A DNA stretch of 64,000 nt, taken from the NCBI GenBank assembly GCA_001970955.1, contig MPUH01000031.1, positions 62,001 through 126,000 of the forward strand, in the 5' to 3' direction. The translations under genes were made by a program, and so were the position numbers. This DNA is from Stentor coeruleus (Eukaryota > Ciliophora > Heterotrichea > Heterotrichida > Stentoridae). The notes under the pieces are model-generated. The model had not been told where the DNA came from. It searched no databases and saw only the letters and a program-made list of their open reading frames with translations. Below, piece after piece: positions 48,821 through 61,748 of this stretch (within the stretch, counting starts at the first letter, position 1; each line of letters starts with the position of its first letter).

Positions 48821-51373
48821 TTTATCATAAAACCATCATTAAAATTAATTTCTAGCTTCTTAGTAATAGCATATACACAGTCTTTGATTTATGATAATAA
48901 ATTGTTATTTTCAAAAAAGCTAAAATTTTTATAAATCTAAACTTTAGCTAAATTTTAATTAAAAACAGTATTAAAACAATAAAAAGGTCCTAAGCTGTGC
49001 TTATACCATAGTCCTCTGGGTTAAAAAGTGTTTTATCAAAGCTACAACTTACAAAAACTTAATAAAACAAAGTCTAAAACTTTCTTTGCTCAGTAACTTG
49101 CTTGCAAAACTAATAATAATAATTAGCAATTGAATCACATTTAAAAAGATAATCCACATTATCTTTGTGTGAAAGTAAGCATAAAGGCAATTGCCTAAGA
49201 CTATGAAAAAAATGAAATTTTATGAAACATAAAGATTTTAGCTTATGAAAATGAAAGGCTTAAAATCCAACTTAATATAAAAAGATATAAGTGGAGGTTT
49301 AATATGTTATGCTGATTAAAAATAAACCGATATTTTACAGATAAATTATTTTTATATTTTGTTTCCTATGATTTTTCCATGATGCATATGATATTGCTTC
49401 CTGAGACTAGTAATTTTTTTATCAGCTATGAATGTAGTGGAGAAGAAAATTTTATACAGTTTTAAAAATACAAAAAATATTAATTTAGAAGCTTATTTTT
49501 AATATATTGTATTTATCTATCTGAGAAAATATAATAATGAGAAATCTGAATCGGGATTTTTAATCGTATTATATGGCTTATTTTAGTTTTTATTATATAG
49601 ATGATTTTATTTCTTTATAAGAAAAATTTTATAACCACAGGATAATTTTAAGAAAGCATATGTTTCCAAGATTTTTTCTAGGTTTTCCTTAAGATATTTT
49701 TTTTAAGTTTGAAGCTTTTAATAAAATTAAGGTCTGAATTTCTGGAGGGTAAAAAAGACCATTTTCCTAATTTTACAACAAATTTCAATAAACTGTAGTA
49801 AAAGTTGTCAATGAGCTCTTGATGCTATTCGGTATTTTAAAAGTTGAATTCGTGTAAAATATTTTTATAAAAACCCAAATAAAGGCTTGAAATCTTGTAT
49901 ATAGTATTTTGTAATGAGTTAAAGTGAAATAGGACAATTTTTAATTTATAACTACAGACCAAGTGATATTATTTAGTTTTTACAAATAAAATAGCATCAA
50001 GATATTTTGAGAATGACATTTTGAAGCTTTTATAATGTTTTCTCTTTTGTTATAAAAGAAACTATAAATTCTTCGGCATACAAGGCTTAGTTAAAAAAAT
50101 CAAATAAGGCTTATTTTCTAATATCAAAATTAAAGAAAATTATCGTTGTCTAATTTTCTATATTCTAAAAATTCATATAAATCGTTTTATATAAAAGTTT
50201 TTGCTTATATAGAGTAATATTATCTAAAACAAGATCAGAAACTAAAAAAAAAGATTTTTGAATTTGCAATTTTTTCGGATCCAAGAAAGTGTTTTAATAG
50301 TAGCTTTGGTGTTCAGTTTCATACAGATTATATACCAATAAAAATGACAGTTAATTTCCATGTTTAACTTAGTTTTATCTGAAGAAAATAAGTTATTCCG
50401 AAAGAAAAGTTTTTCAAGAATAGTTATGACTTTGGATGATTTAAGATATAAAATAAGTTTTTAGATAATTAAAACACTATTATCTATACTTATCCTGAAT
50501 AGACTACTGAAAAAGAAGAACTTTTTAATACTAATTGCAGCTTTTTTCCAATATCCTCCTAATTTTTCATAAAAACTCATCTTCCTTCTTTCTCCATCAC
50601 TATCTCCCCTTCACCACCAAACTCTCTCCCACTTTCAATCTTCCATTCTTTCTCAAAACACTTTCAAAAAAAATTTGCCTGATTATAAACAGTTTTTACT
50701 GGTCACTAACTCCATCAAAATTCAATAGAAATCTGTAAAGGCACATTACAATAACTACAAAATCAGTCAGTTTTTCTTTTCTCAACCAGAAAATCCTAAT
50801 TTCTTTCAATATCAAACCAACTTTAATCCCTAAAATTAATCATATCAAGCTTTATTTTATAAATCTTTAGCCTTTTCACGCTTTTTTTTATTCCTTAACT
50901 CACAAATACTCAAGTTTATATCAAATGACTAAGATTACTATATAAAATGATTTCATATCATCTAAAGGCAAAGTTAAAAGAAAAATTATATTGAAGAAGG
51001 TATTTTTGTATAAAAAGAGCATTAAACACTTTAGAAAACTGGGGGAAAAAAAATCATGATAAAAGATACGACTTGGTAAGGGTATTATAAGATACCTCAG
51101 GTGTATATTTTGATAATCTCCAAGAATGGTTATGAAAAGAATGAAAACTCATTTGCATTTCTGAAACAACTGGGCGATTTTTTTCTAATACCTTGACCGG
51201 CTGGGGATGAAATTAGTATAGCAAAGACCTCTCATGAAAATCTTCAAAGTTCAAGGCATTAGAGCCTTTAAAGTATAATACCTTAAGACTTTTCCATATG
51301 AAAAGGACTTTTAGGGTAACATTTCTTAAGGAATAAATTAACTATGAACACAAAAAACTACTGTTAATAGCTG
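48821..51373. other. Gene desert, part 1
   Basis: About 2.5 kb of AT-rich DNA with no supported gene. It holds a perfect 9-bp stem hairpin at 49145-49166, probably chance, and an unusual C/T-rich tract at about 50560-50680. The stretch 51000-51360 is somewhat richer in G+C, perhaps an extended 3' region of the next minus-strand gene. Confidence 0.5.
50560..50680. other. Pyrimidine-rich (C/T) tract
   Basis: The plus strand is markedly C- and T-rich (for example ccatcactatctccccttca), unlike the A/T-dominated surroundings. A 67-codon ORF covers it (50535-50738) but its Leu/Phe/Ser/Pro composition simply reflects the tract. Function unknown; possibly regulatory. Confidence 0.4.
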
Positions 51374-51730
51374 TTAAATGTTTTTTTTAGACTTATATTT
51401 GCGAATAGCTACTTTTTCTTCTACGTCTAAATCGTCATCTCCTTCAAGCCTGTGGTATTTATAGTGTACAGACAATGAGCTTATATGCCTGAATTTTTGA
51501 CCACAATAGCGACATTCATATGGCTTTTGCCCTGAGTGTAAATATGAATGCTCAGTCAAATTTTGCTTGCTTGAGAAACACTTGTCACAATCTGGACATT
51601 GGAAACGATCTTTTGCCACGTGACTTATGAGTATATGCCTCTTTAAGTTTAACTTTGTGGTATATGATTTACCACATCCGTTTGCTATACAACAATATTG
51701 TCTGACAATAAAATCTTCAAAGACTTTCAT
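51374..51730 (-). CDS. Three-finger C2H2 zinc-finger protein (desert family)
   Basis: A 118-residue protein started at the ATG at 51730 (MKVFEDFIVRQYCC), chosen because the sister protein at 54403 begins MKAFEDYIITQYCC at the same place. Three complete C2H2 fingers fill most of it: CIANGCGKSYTTKLNLKRH...H, CPDCDKCFSSKQNLTEH...H and CRYCGQKFRHISSLSVH...H, joined by a canonical SGQKPYEC linker. Predicted helix residues that contact DNA (TKLNLKR, SKQNLTE, HISSLSV) are nearly the same as in the 54403 protein, so both may bind the same site. The C-terminus is acidic then basic. A small nuclear regulator is the likely role. Confidence 0.9.
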   Translation of the reverse strand: MKVFEDFIVRQYCCIANGCGKSYTTKLNLKRHILISHVAKDRFQCPDCDKCFSSKQNLTEHSYLHSGQKPYECRYCGQKFRHISSLSVHYKYHRLEGDDDLDVEEKVAIRKYKSKKNI

Positions 51731-54402
51731 TTTATTTATAATCTCTACCATTTATAAAAGAATCAGGTAGAATGCGACAAAATTTTTTAATGGTGATTCT
51801 AAGAATACTTTAAGTCCTTAAAGACCTAGGCTGGAAAATGAAACAAGACCTAAGATTTTGATGTTCTATAGGTCAATTTTTAATTATTTGTATTCCCCTT
51901 ATGTTTTATAATAAAAGACTAGACTTTGGTTGAATCTATGAGTATGGAAACTTACAGGAAATCCATACAATTTTCCCCCAAAACTCTTTTAAACACATAA
52001 AAAAGCTAGAATTAAACTTAAATAACTGAGGGAAAATAGTATCATATGCAAATAAAGCCTTTTATGAATTTTATCTTAAATTTCCTAAGGTAATTTTTCC
52101 TTTTATTCAACTTTCTTGATCTTGAGGAAAAAAATTTACTTTTTTGACAATAAAAATACTTTATTTTAATATTTTAACGTATAATTAAACTTTCAAGTAT
52201 AAAAAACAAGCCAATTTCGATATAAAAAAGCTGTAAAGATTGTTCCACTCCAAAACCAACAGGCATTGTAAAAATACCATTTTTCTAAGAGGAATATAAA
52301 AATTATAACTATAAGCAAAAAGGCTATTAAGTAATTAAGCATGGTTATTAAAAAGAACGCATAAATGCTGGCTTTTCTAATATTTTTGCTACAAGGTTGT
52401 ACAACTTTTACACAAATCTTCAAGTTGAATACGTTTATCCCTACGGTTTTTTTTATTTTTCTAGTTTTTAAAGCAAATTTCGCTTTTCACTAGATTTTCA
52501 CTGGAAGATTTGCTTAGAACCCAAACTTTACTTAATTAGGGAAAAGATAAGGCATAAGCATAAAAAGATCTTATTTATGCTCTTTACCTGAATTACTCTA
52601 ATAAAAAGTATCTTTTAAAGGTAAAAAGACTAAAATAAAGCTATTGAACTTCCTTTTTTTTGGAATAAAAGGAAAAGTGCTGAAAAACGGGGAAGGAATG
52701 AAGTTTTATTATACAAAGTTTATGATTTTATATATAACTAATGTAAAACTAGGATAAAACTTAAACACTTTAGCTTATGCTGGAGATTTGTATGTATTTT
52801 AGAATTTATTTCTGAAAAGAAGGATTTCTTCCTCAAATCCATGCTTATGAATCTCTATGATTAGATTTCCTAGGATAAAAGATTAGCTTGAGAGAAGCTC
52901 TTATCTAGTCATTTATCTTACTCTGGTTTCGGTAGTAAAAATTTTATAGTTTTATATCTTTGGAGTATGATATTTTCATAATAACTTAGAAATATATATA
53001 TAAAATCATAACAATTACAATATTACAACATATTTAAGGTATCTACAACCTAAGAATATTCTTTTTTCATCCCTAAAGATGAACTTAAAAATTCACGACA
53101 AAATTTTGTTTATCACAAAAACATGCTATCAAATATTTTTTTATATTTTTTTTACCTGCTATATAAAGGAAAGATTACACAATAAAAACTTTTATTCAAT
53201 TTAGCAGCTAGCCTAATCATTTTTTTTAACAATTTCAATTCTGACTTGTCATTTATCAAGAGTAGTACTTTATAAAGTTTACCTATGTAAATAAATCGTT
53301 AAAATTCCAATCATCCCCGTAGTTTTTTCTATATGCATTACTTATTTTATCTTATTATTCTTAAACCTACTCTAAAGTTTATTTTTATTACTTGATTTAC
53401 TTGTTTATTTTTGTCTTAGCAAAGAAAAAAAATTATAAAAGTTTGATATGCCCTTTTATCACTTTTCTTGTATTTTAAGCTTCAACTATTATTATCTCTT
53501 TATATATAGAAAGTTTCTCTTGAAAATCTTATAAGTAGAGTTCTTAATATTCCATTCTGAGATATATCATTATAATATTTATATACCTTTCAACTATAAT
53601 CAATCAGAAAAATATTATCTTCTGTATATAAGGCATAGCATAAAATAATTAAATACTTTATGAAAAATCCTTTGAAAAAATCTGCCAAACACTAGAATAC
53701 ATTGTATTAAGAAAAGTTTAAAAAAATGTAAAAACAATAAAAACATAGAAAACTATTAAATATAAATATTATAAACACTTGAATCTATTTTCATCAATAT
53801 ATTATGAGATAATAAATGTATATAATAAAATGAGATTTATAAGATATTATGATTTTAGCATTAAAAACATAAAAATGCATCATTTATTTTATGGTGAAAT
53901 ACGTATTTTTATACCAAAACGATTAAAAACTTGATAAACAATAATAGGATACTTAGTTTAAATACTATTATTTAGTATTCAATACACTTTAATTTCTGTG
54001 ATTTTGAACTGGAAATGATATATACGCAAATCAATTTTTGAAAAGTAATTCTGAATTGGTATTTTCTAGAATTTGATTTTAATCTTGCAAATAAATTTCC
54101 TTTGTACCTATTTTAAATATTTAAGTATAATAATTTATTAAGTTTATTTTATTTACTGAAATAAGTTGTAATCATTAAATTACAGGAAGATTTTTTATTG
54201 AAAATACCGCGACTTTGGCCAATGATTTATATAGAGTTCACATAACGCAATTACTTATCATCTTAAGTGACTAAGCAAAAAAAGATGATTATTTTAAATT
54301 CCCATCTACTTCCTAAACCAAATATATAAAATTATTTTATTGCAAAAATTTTATGTTATAGGATTGGTTAAACTATTCAATTTTTATTTTTAAGTTGCTT
54401 AG
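51731..54402. other. Gene desert, part 2
   Basis: About 2.7 kb of AT-rich DNA. The only possible gene is a short two-segment membrane ORF at 52193-52423, listed separately at low confidence. No repeat or RNA supported. Confidence 0.5.
52193..52423 (-). CDS. Possible small membrane protein
   Basis: A 76-residue ORF with a short polar, basic N-terminus (MKICVKVVQPCSKNIRKAS) and two hydrophobic stretches (FFLITMLNYLIAFLLIVIIF and a second rich in Trp, Phe and Tyr). That layout would suit a small membrane protein, but short hydrophobic ORFs arise easily in AT-rich DNA, and nothing homologous is recognised. Listed only as a candidate. Confidence 0.2.
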   Translation of the reverse strand: MKICVKVVQPCSKNIRKASIYAFFLITMLNYLIAFLLIVIIFIFLLEKWYFYNACWFWSGTIFTAFLYRNWLVFYT

Positions 54403-54756
54403 CTAGTTCTCAAAAGTTTGAGTACTTTTATCTTGGAATTTAGATGAAATTCCTTTTAGTTCATTTTGCTCATATAGATGTCTTTTATAATGAAGTGATA
54501 AAGAGCTGATATGCCTGAAAAATTCTTGGCATATGCCACAGGTATAAGGTTTTTCTCCTGAGTGCAAGTACTTATGTTCAATTAAATTTTGTTTACTTGC
54601 AAAACATTTTTGGCATTGATCGCATTTGAATCTTTCAGTCTTAACATGGCTCACAAGGATATGTCTCTTCAGATTAAGCTTGGTGGTGTATGTCCTTCCG
54701 CATTCATTCGCTATACAGCAGTACTGGGTGATGATGTAATCTTCGAATGCTTTCAT
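54403..54756 (-). CDS. Three-finger C2H2 zinc-finger protein (desert family)
   Basis: A 117-residue protein using the ATG at 54756 (MKAFEDYIITQYCC), which aligns with its sister at 51374. The 30 codons upstream of it are open but have no counterpart. Three C2H2 fingers: CIANECGRTYTTKLNLKRH...H, CDQCQKCFASKQNLIEH...H and CGICQEFFRHISSLSLH...H, with the canonical linker SGEKPYTC. Fingers 1 and 3 have almost the same base-contacting residues as the sister gene, and finger 2 differs by only one or two. The tail is polar (SSKFQDKSTQTFEN). Probably a paralogue made by duplication, followed by divergence of the tails. Target and role unknown. Confidence 0.9.
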   Translation of the reverse strand: MKAFEDYIITQYCCIANECGRTYTTKLNLKRHILVSHVKTERFKCDQCQKCFASKQNLIEHKYLHSGEKPYTCGICQEFFRHISSLSLHYKRHLYEQNELKGISSKFQDKSTQTFEN

Positions 54757-57700
54757 TATTAAATTATAACCGTATATACAGACTACTTTAGATGTTCCAA
54801 TTGTAATAAATTTAAAGCTATTATATGAATTTCTAAATACTTTCAATGTCTCGGCCTTGATACACTATTTAAATTTATTGTGCATATAAAGGCATTATTA
54901 AAACTACAAACTATAAAGGGTTATTTTTTCTTCAGATATCGTAATTTACATCTTGAAACCTCACTAAAACAATCAACATAAGCTAAAAAATAAAGCATTA
55001 TCTTGCATCCTAGTTTCTTCTTTATATAAAATCTAGTTCTCGATCAAAAGTATTCTTCTATATTTTGCACACCTTAATTATCAAGAGAATCTTCAGCTTT
55101 TCTTACCTCTAACTACTACTTACAACACAGAATGCATTTATTTTACATCTATGAATTCACTTTCTAATTCTATAAATTTTCTCCACAAATCTCCCAATCC
55201 TAACTTGAGATTTTTTTAAAAAATCTTGGGGAAAATTTGAATTTGTTTTCCGCATTATTAATGCATTAAAAAAAGCACTATTCTAGTTGCTGATACTTAA
55301 ATCTTTGTAATATCTAATCTTCTTATGTAAAATTAAAAGCTATTATAGTGTCTGTTTGCCTTGGATGTGTTTATATCCTTGACCAAAATTTAAATTTTTG
55401 TGGAATCATTTAAAGTTAATTGGACAGTTTTTTCTTAGATGTACTATGATTTTGATTCTACTTGGTAAATAATAATTTTTTATTAAGTTAATGAATGCAG
55501 ATAGGCTTGGTAAGAGACTTGGTTGATTGGTCGTCTTGGAAATATTATCGACCTTTTTAATATTTTTACCATATTTTTGCTAATCACTCTATTAAATAGG
55601 CTGTTAAAAGTCTGAAAATGAATGCGTTTTAGAGATTTATCTAAAATAGAGGTAGACTTGAATGATAAAATGAAAATTCATTTAATTAAACAATATTAAA
55701 AGTATTTTTTTTAATTTATCAAGAGTTAGATAAAAGTAATCAGTTAAAGGGAGATAGAGTGTTTTTTTGGGATGGAGTAATGCTATATCGATTCTCTTAT
55801 CATTTTTATTAAGAAATAAAGAAGCTTTAATATATATTATAGAGAAAAAAAACTACTAAAAATAAACATACTGCGAGCTTTAAAGAGAAAATTTTGGATT
55901 ATGATGAATAATATATTTTTTGCATAATTTTTCAGTGCTAAAATACACCTAAAGTAAGATTCCCTTCAGTTTAAGGTGCCTTTTTTGTATTTTTTTGCTA
56001 CCATATTACTACTTTATTACCCTAAAACGTATATCTTTTCATTAGCTAGTTTTCTGTAATTGTTACTAACTCTTAAATATGTTATTAAACCTCCTCTACT
56101 ATGATTATACAAATTTGGATTTCTCGCAATGCCTCCTACTAAACAATTTCTTTAAACATTTTTTTTAACTTTATTCTGAGGGAAAATTTTATTTTGTCAA
56201 TCTTTTATATACAAGAAAATATAAAAGCTACGTTTAAAAACTTTTAAATGCCTTTGTTTGTGAAAAAATAAAAAAAATTACTCGGGTAAAATTCAAATTT
56301 TTATCTGATGTAGTAGCCTAAAAAACAAGTTTTTTAGTTAAAAAATGTAAAAGTAGCAAATGAAAATTAGGTTTCTATATAAATATCGATTTACCACAAA
56401 CATAATAGTTTTACTAAGGAGATATAAGATTTTTTCCCAAAATAGGGTTTGAGCTACTATGTAAAATTTGAATTACTTTTATGTAAAAATTTTGTTTGAT
56501 GATAAAGATTACAAATTAATATTTTGGTTAGTTTAATGCGTTTTCGAGGTATATTGATAAAAAAAGACACTTTTTTCTTGATGAATATAGGAAAATTCTT
56601 GATTTTTTATTTGAGAATTTTTTTTAGGCTCATTTGTGTAAAATAGTTTAAGATAAAGACAAACAGCTTGCTTTTGATATAGAAATTTAAAGGGTACTTA
56701 AAATACACTTAAAAAAAGAAAAAAATAATGATATGATAAAAATTCAGGGAAAATTGTAAACTGATTTGATTTGATTTAAGCTAAAAAGTGATAGCACTTA
56801 TTAATATAATAAAAAATAGAATCTGAGATAGAAATGATATATAAATTGGTGTTGATTTTAGAAAATAATATATTACATTTTATGACTATATTGTACAGTT
56901 CTTATAAGATTTGGGTTTTGTGCTAATTAAAGATATTAGAAATATAGTATTTATTGATTCTTAAATTTATTTATGTAAGTGCTTGATACAATGATTTTGT
57001 TTTATATAATATTTTTTAGTTTAAAAACTTTTATTTTATATGCAAATGTATGCAGGATGCATCATTTTTTAGTGTGATTATAAAATTTATAAAAAATCAT
57101 AAAACAAATAATTAAAGCTTAACTTCTCATTTTATAAAAAGATGTAATCATATAATAAATATCAGTTTTTTTTTAGAATAATCTAAAGTATATTGAATAG
57201 AATATGAATGAGTTTTAGTTTATTGCAAAGTGCCTATAGTTATCATAAGCATTTTATTATAAAAGTATAAGCAAAAGGTTATAAATATATATTTTTAAAG
57301 ATTTATGCCAATAAAACATTAATTTTTTTTAAAGCAATCAAACTAAACTTAAATTCCACAAAATTAGTAAGCATTTGGATTATTATAATATGCATAAAAA
57401 ATAAACTTTAAATTTATGTATCAAAGAAAATTGATATTCTATACATAAAACTGTACCACCTCGAGAATTATATAAAAATAAAGCCAGAAAGTTGAAGATC
57501 CATTTCATAATCACACTAGGGTATTTTTCAACATAAATATCCAATTTAGTCAGACCTAAGTTCAAACCTATATCATGGCCTTTTTAAATAATAACATAAT
57601 ATTTATTTAATCTAGTAAATATTTATCTCCGTAACAAAATTTAATAAAAAAGCTCATTTTATAATAGTCAACACAATATAAAGAATTTAATTCACTTTTA

Positions 57701-59764
57701 TTATAAGATTTTGTGTTTGATTTAATTTGATAAAATTTTCATAAGAAAAAACACATTTCAAGAAAGATTTTAGATTTAACATCAAAACTTTGAATAAATT
57801 CTTGAAATTAGTACAGTTTTTGATGAAATTTTCTGTAAAAAAAATACATTTTTTCTTTTGCAGTGAAACTAACGATTTCATAGCATTTGGTGTGATTGTT
57901 TTAAATAAAGATTTGCTAAAGATTATTGGAATTAAATGCTAATCATAAGATATTCATAGGGTATTTAATGTTATTTTTTAAGGTTTAGGAAATTGAGATG
58001 TTAAGACTAATATTTTATATGAAAGCCATAGAGTTTGTGTATTTTACTTAATGATTATTTATTAAAAGTATAAGTAATTGATTACTATCCTTAGTAATTT
58101 ATAATATTATTTTCCTTAATCTATTTTTTATTTTTATCAAAGAGATTAATAGAAAACAAGTAATCATATAAAGTCTTACTAAAACAATCATATAAAAATA
58201 CGTAATAAACCCATCTAAACATAACAAAACTCTTTAATATAATATATTTCAGTTTTTTTTTTATAGCAATCTTGCTTTAAAGTATAAAATAGTCATTTTA
58301 TTAAATCACACAATTTTGTATATACAATAAAAACTACTAAACCAGAACCTTACAAATTTAATATAAAATTTTTAGATCATATATATAAAACAATAAATAA
58401 CAAAACATTAAAATATTTTCAAAAAGGTATTATTTTTATGTTGTTTCAATGAAAAGATCCAATAGTTAAAAATGTGTTGATTTATTTGTAATATTAATAA
58501 CTTATTTAACCTAAATATACTTGTAAACGCTATTATGCATAACATTTTATATTCAATATTGTAAATATTCCTATTTATCAAATTTTGCGAGCATAAACAA
58601 TAAAATATGAGTATATTATATTGATAAAGTAGGAGTATATAATAAATTTCAATTCAGATTTCATGCTAATACAATTATAAAAACTAAAACTTAAGTTTTA
58701 AACAAAGAATAGATTCCTTTTTAAGTTTTAAACTTTTATAGCTAATAATCATGTTTATAAAAGTAATATTTAAGTGATTTAAAATATAGTTAATAATACT
58801 TTAGATAAAATATGCTCTTTGATTCTCAATACAGCACATAACCAGAAAAATTATGCTAGCCTTATCGTATAAATTATACCAAAAATTAAAGGCAATCAAC
58901 TCATAAATTAGTAAAACTCATTAAAATTTGCTTACAACTAGATCGAAAAATCTTCCAAATACGATTTTGCATTTAAATCATATGTTAAGCCTTTTATCTG
59001 GGTATTGATATGCAAAATTAAAGAAATCTCAATAATAGTGTTTACCTTACAACTTTAAATGTTTCTTCATCGTCTAGCATAATAGACTTAAATTAATAAA
59101 AAATTTACTTATAAATTTTACTTTATATATTTTCTCATCATTTCAGATATATATTTATATGCTAAATCCTAATACTTCATAATCTAATTACCTATGCCTA
59201 AGTTAAAATTTTTCTTTTCTTTTTTCTAACTATGTTATAGTTATTTTTTCATGCTAAGAAATATAAAAAATTCAATTCACAAATTTCCCTTGATAGACTA
59301 CAAATCAACAAATTTGCATCTAGAGCATATACCTCTTTACCAAGCATCCCCAAAAATTAAAAACTATATTCAAAAAATACAAGTTCANTTACCTCTTTAC
59401 CAAGCATCCCCAATAAATAAAAACTATATTCAAAAAATACAAGTCCATACAACATCACATGGAAAGTTGAATAAATTATAATATAATCAAATACCTTGTG
59501 AAATAATCCTATAATCAACTTTACATAATCCAATACTTATAATTTTTTTCCCACAAATGATTTTTAAACAAGTTTCTATGATAAACCCAGCATTTTACTA
59601 CCCATATTATAATTAATAAAATCCTATATTTTAAGACAGAATCAACTTCGCACTTTATAATAAATAATACCAAATTTTTATCAACCTTCTCTGCAAATTT
59701 TCAAAAGATTTTAAGTTTCTTAATAAACAATAAAATGATTTTTTTATTTAAATTTTATTTAATC
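54757..59764. other. Gene desert, part 3 (longest)
   Basis: About 5 kb with no supported gene. Short ORFs at 57383-57565, 57687-57881 and 59251-59481 are dominated by Lys, Asn, Phe, Ile and Leu and look accidental. A single-N duplication sits at 59388. I saw no transposase, reverse transcriptase, terminal repeats or RNA gene. Confidence 0.5.
59330..59447. repeat. Duplication around N59388
   Basis: About 58 bp before the N (59330-59387) recur after it (59390-59447) with about three mismatches (for example aaaaattaaa versus aataaataaa). More diverged than the others, so it may join two haplotypes or repeat copies. Confidence 0.8.
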
Positions 59765-60064
59765 CTAAATCAAGTCATCTTCATTATCATGCTCTCTCAT
59801 ATGGATATATAAAAAGCTATATTGTCTAAATTGGTCTCCACAAAGCCTGCATTTGTATGGTTTTTTACCTTCGTGTTTAAACTTATGTTCTTTGAGATTT
59901 TGGTTTGATGCGAATGATTGATTGCATTTTGGACATAAGTACTTTTTTGATTTTAAGTGTATTTTCTCGATGTGCCATTTGAGATTGAATTTCGACTTGT
60001 ATGATTTATCACAGCCTTCAAACATGCAACAGTAGAGAGTTAGAATCAGTTCCTTGGTTTCCAT
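59765..60064 (-). CDS. Three-finger C2H2 zinc-finger protein (desert family)
   Basis: A 99-residue protein that is little more than three C2H2 fingers: CMFEGCDKSYKSKFNLKWH...H, CPKCNQSFASNQNLKEH...H and CRLCGDQFRQYSFLYIH...H, with a near-canonical linker EGKKPYKC. The start METKELILTLYCC parallels the YCC start of the 51.4 and 54.4 kb sisters, and finger 2 (ASNQNLKEH) keeps their residues. Finger 3 has diverged (RQYSFLYIH against RHISSLSVH), so its DNA site may differ. The tail is acidic and short (EHDNEDDLI). Probably nuclear and DNA-binding. Confidence 0.9.
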   Translation of the reverse strand: METKELILTLYCCMFEGCDKSYKSKFNLKWHIEKIHLKSKKYLCPKCNQSFASNQNLKEHKFKHEGKKPYKCRLCGDQFRQYSFLYIHMREHDNEDDLI

Positions 60065-61510
60065 TATTATATAATCACTAGCACAGTTATTTAAATAATT
60101 GAAATACCTTAGAGGTATATTTATAAGATAATATTGATTATCTTTACTTTAAACTAATACTTTTGAAAAATTATCCTCTAACTACTCTTATTTCCTGAGT
60201 TCTTTTTATAAAGATCAAACAATCTTCAAAGTTTTTAAAGTTTATTTTTATACCATTTCCAATTTTATACCTATAATGGGTGGATAATATACCTTATCTT
60301 AACTTTTCCTACTAATTCCTGCAAGTGTTTTATTGAAATCAGTTTCTGTGATAATAAAAACTGCTCCCAAATTGTCTCCAATTTATACTAATTATTTATC
60401 CCCTAATAAATTATCGTTATATATCTTTTGCACAATACTTTTTTTGAGGAAATTGAACTTTTTAATAATTTTCTTCAGGATAAAAGTTGATTTTTATGTG
60501 AAAACTACATCAAATGTTTGAAAATATCTTTGTTGTTGTTTTTCATATAACTTAATCTAAAATATATAAATCCTAAAAACAAACAAGAAAAGATAGTTTT
60601 TTTACTTATAAATTGCCTTTACAAATCGGCTGAATGCTTATTCATATATTAAATATGTTTAGCATGTAAAATAGTCAAAGCTGAAATAAATCATAATCAA
60701 AAAAATCGAATAAATATTTAAGCAAACTAAGAAATTAGTAATAATTATATAATCTACCTTCTAAATATTCTAATTAGAATTATTTCTTATATATAAACAG
60801 CTTTTCTTATTCAAAAATATACTTTTATATATTATAATAAACGCAGATAAAAGGAAATTAGACTGAAACAACCTAATCAAGCTAGAATTCATGAAAAAAA
60901 CTGGTAAGTTAATTGTAGTAGTTGCTATTCATATATTTTACCCTTGCACTATTAAATAAATTATTATATATGAGTTTTCTTATACTATAAACTAATATTT
61001 TAATCTAGTCCTACTTAAAAATCCAAAAGTTAATTGAGAGTTTTCTTAGTTCCTAATGAAATTCTAAGAATTATAACTTATATAAATCTACTCTTAAATC
61101 CTAATAAGGTTTTAAAATCTTTGAGTAGGATGTATATAGTCTTTACTATCCAAAATATTTATTTGATTAAGCTAATGCAATCAAAATAATTAGGTAATTT
61201 ATAAGTATGGAAATATAGTAAAAGGCTTAAAAGACAACAGAATCGTTTAGAAATGATCGTAAAACTTGTTAAAATAGTTTAACATATGGTTTTTCTTTGA
61301 AATCAAAGTTAAAGTATGTAAAAAATATATAAAATATTTTTAGAAATTAGTATTATAAGTATTTTATATTGAAAGATTATACTATATATAGATAGTTATT
61401 AAATATATGATATATAGATAAGTTATAAGGTATTTCAAAAGAACTTAATTCATAAGATATAAGTTTAAGGGGGATTTACTATGAAATATATGATTTCTTT
61501 GAATCTGAAA

Positions 61511-61678
61511 TTTACTATTACTTGCAATATAATATTTATAAATTGTAAGGTTATAGTTATAATTTTTAAAGAAATTTAGTGAAGTTGTGTTTTNGTTTAC
61601 TATTACTTGTGATTTAATATTTATAAATTGTAAGGTTATAGTTATAATTTTTAAAGAAATTTAGTGAAGTTGTGTTTT
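61511..61678. repeat. Duplication around N61594
   Basis: About 83 bp before the N (61511-61593) recur after it (61596-61678) with a few mismatches near the start (cttgcaatat versus cttgtgattt). Assembly join of overlapping but not identical ends. Confidence 0.82.
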
Positions 61679-61748
61679 GATCTAAAATAAATAAAATTGT
61701 ATTGGTTTTTATNTGATCTAAAATAAATAAAATTGTATTGGTTTTTAT
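61678..61748. repeat. Duplication around N61713
   Basis: 35 bp at 61678-61712 recur exactly at 61714-61748. It lies directly beside the preceding duplication, so the assembly made two faulty joins within about 120 bp. Confidence 0.88.

Noticed and set aside
49145-49166. Perfect 9-bp stem hairpin (aaagataat, loop ccac)
   Set aside because: Several such stems are expected by chance in 64 kb of AT-rich DNA, and no RNA family fits.
57383-57881. Two short minus-strand ORFs in the desert
   Set aside because: 60-64 codons, dominated by Lys, Asn, Phe and Leu, no homology recognised; expected by chance.
59251-59481. Plus-strand 76-codon ORF containing N59388
   Set aside because: Half of it is the artefact duplicate, and the rest has no domain.
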